From NCBI GenBank assembly GCA_012034575.1, contig JAAUPF010000063.1, positions 1 through 34,503 of the forward strand: a DNA stretch of 34,503 nucleotides. Direction: 5' to 3'. Every line of letters begins with the position of its first letter. Positions within the stretch are counted from its first letter, which is position 1. Source of the DNA: Richelia sp. CSU_2_1 (lineage in GTDB: Bacteria; Cyanobacteriota; Cyanobacteriia; Cyanobacteriales; Microcoleaceae). The translations under genes and the position numbers were made by a program. Shown here piece after piece: positions 33,049-34,503 of the stretch. The notes under the pieces are model-generated. The model searched no databases. It worked only from the letters and a program-made list of their open reading frames with translations, and was not told where the DNA came from.

Positions 33049-33118
33049 GAGTTTTGAGTTTTAAATTTTGAGTTTTGAGTATTGACTCTTCTTAATTCAA
33101 AACTCAAAACTCAAAACT
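33049..33118. repeat. Inverted pair of heptamer arrays (GAGTTTT / CAAAACT)
   Basis: Left arm GAGTTTT, GAGTTTT, AAATTTT, GAGTTTT, GAGTATT (33049-33083); right arm CAAAACT three times (33098-33118). The arms are complementary, so the heptamers together can fold into a long hairpin between dnaN and the DUF3288 gene, perhaps working as a terminator. Confidence 0.8.
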
Positions 33119-33132
33119 GAGAACTACCAAAC

Positions 33133-33167
33133 AACTGTCAACTGTCAACTGTCAACTGTCACCTGTT
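33133..33167. repeat. Heptamer array (AACTGTC)n, five units, meeting the dnaN stop codon
   Basis: Four perfect AACTGTC units and a degenerate ACCTGTT end at 33167, which is the first base of the dnaN stop codon (TCA at 33167-33169 on the plus strand). Confidence 0.88.
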
Positions 33168-34306
33168 CACGCTCTTAGCTGCACCGGCATCACTAAAAAT
33201 GTAGCATTAACTCCGCCCAAAGGTTGAAAAATTACAGGTGACAGAGCACCGTTTAATTGCAATTGAATTTCGGGAGATTGAGCAGTTTTCAAAATGTCGA
33301 TCAAATATTTCACGTTGAAAGCAATATCTATGCTATCGCCGGAAATTTGTGCGGGCATTGACTCTTTACCGCTGCCGACATCTTTAGCATCTACCGAGAG
33401 AGTGATTTCTTGATTGACGGCATCGATGCTGCATTTGAGGATATTATTTTTTTGGTCGGCAAAAACAGCAATTCTTTCCACAGCCGCTAAAAGCGATCGC
33501 CTTTCTAAAGTAATTTGCCGTTCAAAAGACGGCGGAATCAACTGCCGGTATGCGGGATATTGACCTTCCAAAGTGCGGGTTGTCAGCCGTTGATCCGCCC
33601 ATTCAAACACTACTTGACCGTGTTCGAAATGCAGGGTGACAGGTTCAGTCCACTGTCGCATCACCAACATTCTTTCTACTTCCCGCAAAGCCCTAGCCGG
33701 AACTGTTACCTCGAATTCTTCTTCTGTTGCTTCGCCTGTGGCTGGTTCGTTGATAGTTTGAACTACCGCCAATCGGTGCCCGTCTGTAGCTGCAAATTCT
33801 AGACTGTCTTCCAGTACCTTTAAATGCACTCCCGCCAGTACCTGTTTTGCTTCATCCGGGCTAGTAGCAAATAAAGTGCCTTTGAGTCCCTCAATCAAAG
33901 CTTCTGGGGGCAAATTCAGGATTTTTCCAGCTTCGATAGCAGGCAATTCCGGGTATTCTTCCGGGCCCATGCCTCTCACTTGGTAGCTTCCTGAAGCGCA
34001 AGTGAGATATGCTACGGTGTCTCCAGCTTCATCTTCTAGGGTAATTTCTCCTTCGGGAAGTCTCGAAACAATATCGTTGAGTAATTTTGCCGGTATGGTA
34101 AACCTGCCGCCATCGGACACATCTGCTGCAAAGCTGGTGCGGATTCCCAAACTTAGATCGAATGCTGTTAGGCTAACTCGCTGCGTTTCCCCATCAGCTA
34201 CTAAGAGGACGTTGGCTAGTACCGGATGCGTGGGGCGAGAGGGAACAGCGCGACTTACCAACGAGAGGTTGGAGTTGAGGTCACTTTGACTGCAGACCAA
34301 TTTCAT
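33167..34306 (-). CDS. dnaN: DNA polymerase III beta sliding clamp (DnaN)
   Basis: ATG 34306 (MKLVCSQSDLNSNLSLVSRA) is the family start; the frame is open 13 codons further. The 379-aa length is normal. Three clamp domains are visible: the first with SRPTHPVLANVLLVADG, the second starting LPPEALIEGLKGTLFATSPDE with AATDGHRLAV, and the third with EGQYPAYRQLIPPSFE, RIAVFADQKNNILKCSI and a C-terminus FLVMPVQLRA (the usual M-P-[VM]-[RQ]-L ending). It forms a ring dimer that tethers polymerases to DNA. There is no good Shine-Dalgarno (CTTCCTCCC precedes the ATG). A promoter is seen at 34346-34374. Confidence 0.97.
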   Translation of the reverse strand: MKLVCSQSDLNSNLSLVSRAVPSRPTHPVLANVLLVADGETQRVSLTAFDLSLGIRTSFAADVSDGGRFTIPAKLLNDIVSRLPEGEITLEDEAGDTVAYLTCASGSYQVRGMGPEEYPELPAIEAGKILNLPPEALIEGLKGTLFATSPDEAKQVLAGVHLKVLEDSLEFAATDGHRLAVVQTINEPATGEATEEEFEVTVPARALREVERMLVMRQWTEPVTLHFEHGQVVFEWADQRLTTRTLEGQYPAYRQLIPPSFERQITLERRSLLAAVERIAVFADQKNNILKCSIDAVNQEITLSVDAKDVGSGKESMPAQISGDSIDIAFNVKYLIDILKTAQSPEIQLQLNGALSPVIFQPLGGVNATFLVMPVQLRA

Positions 34307-34345
34307 GGGAGGAAGGTTAATTAACCGGAGTTGAGACAGAAACAA

Positions 34346-34374
34346 ATCCTATCTTGACACACTCTCAGCGTCAA
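34346..34374 (-). promoter_or_regulatory. Sigma-70-type promoter of dnaN
   Basis: On the minus strand TTGACG (34374-34369) and TAGGAT (34351-34346) are separated by exactly 17 bp. The predicted start of transcription lies about 33 nt before the dnaN ATG at 34306. No DnaA-box cluster was recognised nearby. Confidence 0.55.
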
Positions 34375-34403
34375 GCTACGCTGCGGTTGCGCCAATCGAC
34401 TAA

Positions 34404-34503
34404 GGAAGAAGGAAGAAGGAAGAAGGAAGAAGGAAGAAGGATGAGGGAAGAAGGAAGAAGGAAGAAGGATGAGGGATGAGGGATGAGGGAAGAAGGATGA
34501 GGG
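34404..34503. repeat. Two-variant heptamer array (GGAAGAA / GGATGAG), 14 units, cut by window edge
   Basis: Fourteen consecutive heptamers plus GG reach the window end. Calling GGAAGAA 'A' and GGATGAG 'B', the order is A A A A A B A A A B B B A B. It lies 30 bp upstream of the dnaN -35 box and probably continues past the window. Confidence 0.92.

Noticed and set aside
34404..34503. Possible CRISPR or coding repeat at the window end
   Set aside because: Pure heptamer tandem array with two unit variants and no spacers; period 7 is not compatible with a repeated peptide in one frame.
33167..34503. Replication origin next to dnaN
   Set aside because: No cluster of DnaA boxes or an AT-rich unwinding region was seen, and dnaA is absent; in cyanobacteria dnaN position is not a safe guide to the origin.
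1..34503. tRNA or rRNA genes
   Set aside because: No cloverleaf with a GTTCGA-type T arm or rRNA signature was recognised by eye; a covariance search could still find one.

Overview
The window looks like chromosome of a filamentous, non-heterocystous cyanobacterium of the Oscillatoria/Microcoleus/Phormidium type. This is inferred, not tested. The signs are the very frequent GCGATCGC/CGATCG (HIP1-like) words, a cyanobacterial NdhD, a DUF3288 protein, an assimilatory CysH, many small conserved cyanobacterial proteins, and numerous heptanucleotide tandem repeats (STRR type). Most genes are on the minus strand.

Layout. 1-3.8 kb: the start of a Uma2-type gene, an unrecognised 445-aa protein, a glycine-zipper protein, a small exported protein and a 61-aa protein. 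3.8-5.9 kb: an EF-G-like GTPase. 6.3-9.1 kb: a two-gene cassette whose HEPN-like member carries an in-frame TAG, then a P1B-4-type metal ATPase with a one-base frameshift. 9.2-16.7 kb: an accessory, defence-like stretch with a MITE-like hairpin, a decayed WD40 tail, VapBC, a 205-bp tandem duplication, a 1492-aa NACHT-pentapeptide-WD40 STAND protein with 14 blades, ParDE and an orphan RHH protein. 16.8-17.4 kb: a frameshifted Uma2 gene. 17.6-21.4 kb: a hypothetical protein, a sugar-nucleotide epimerase and ndhD. 21.5-22.8 kb: a tnpB-only IS200/IS605 element. 22.9-23.6 kb: a DUF433/DUF5615 toxin-antitoxin pair. 23.7-28.5 kb: cysH, ndk, a possible haem-oxygenase-fold protein, rodA and a VOC protein. 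28.8-32.5 kb: a vMAP-HTH/NB-ARC/TPR protein divergent from three tandem small NfeD-like OB-fold genes. 32.6-34.5 kb: DUF3288, dnaN and a heptamer array.

How it fits together. Housekeeping genes (ndhD, cysH, ndk, rodA, dnaN) alternate with conflict-type modules: two STAND NTPases, three toxin-antitoxin pairs, a broken HEPN gene and TnpB. The best candidates for something undescribed are (a) the vMAP/NB-ARC/TPR gene with its divergent NfeD-like trio, and (b) the heptamer arrays that run exactly into the stop codons of cysH, rodA, the NB-ARC gene, dnaN and the DUF3288 gene. Three genes carry single-nucleotide lesions; whether these are real or assembly errors cannot be decided from the sequence alone.
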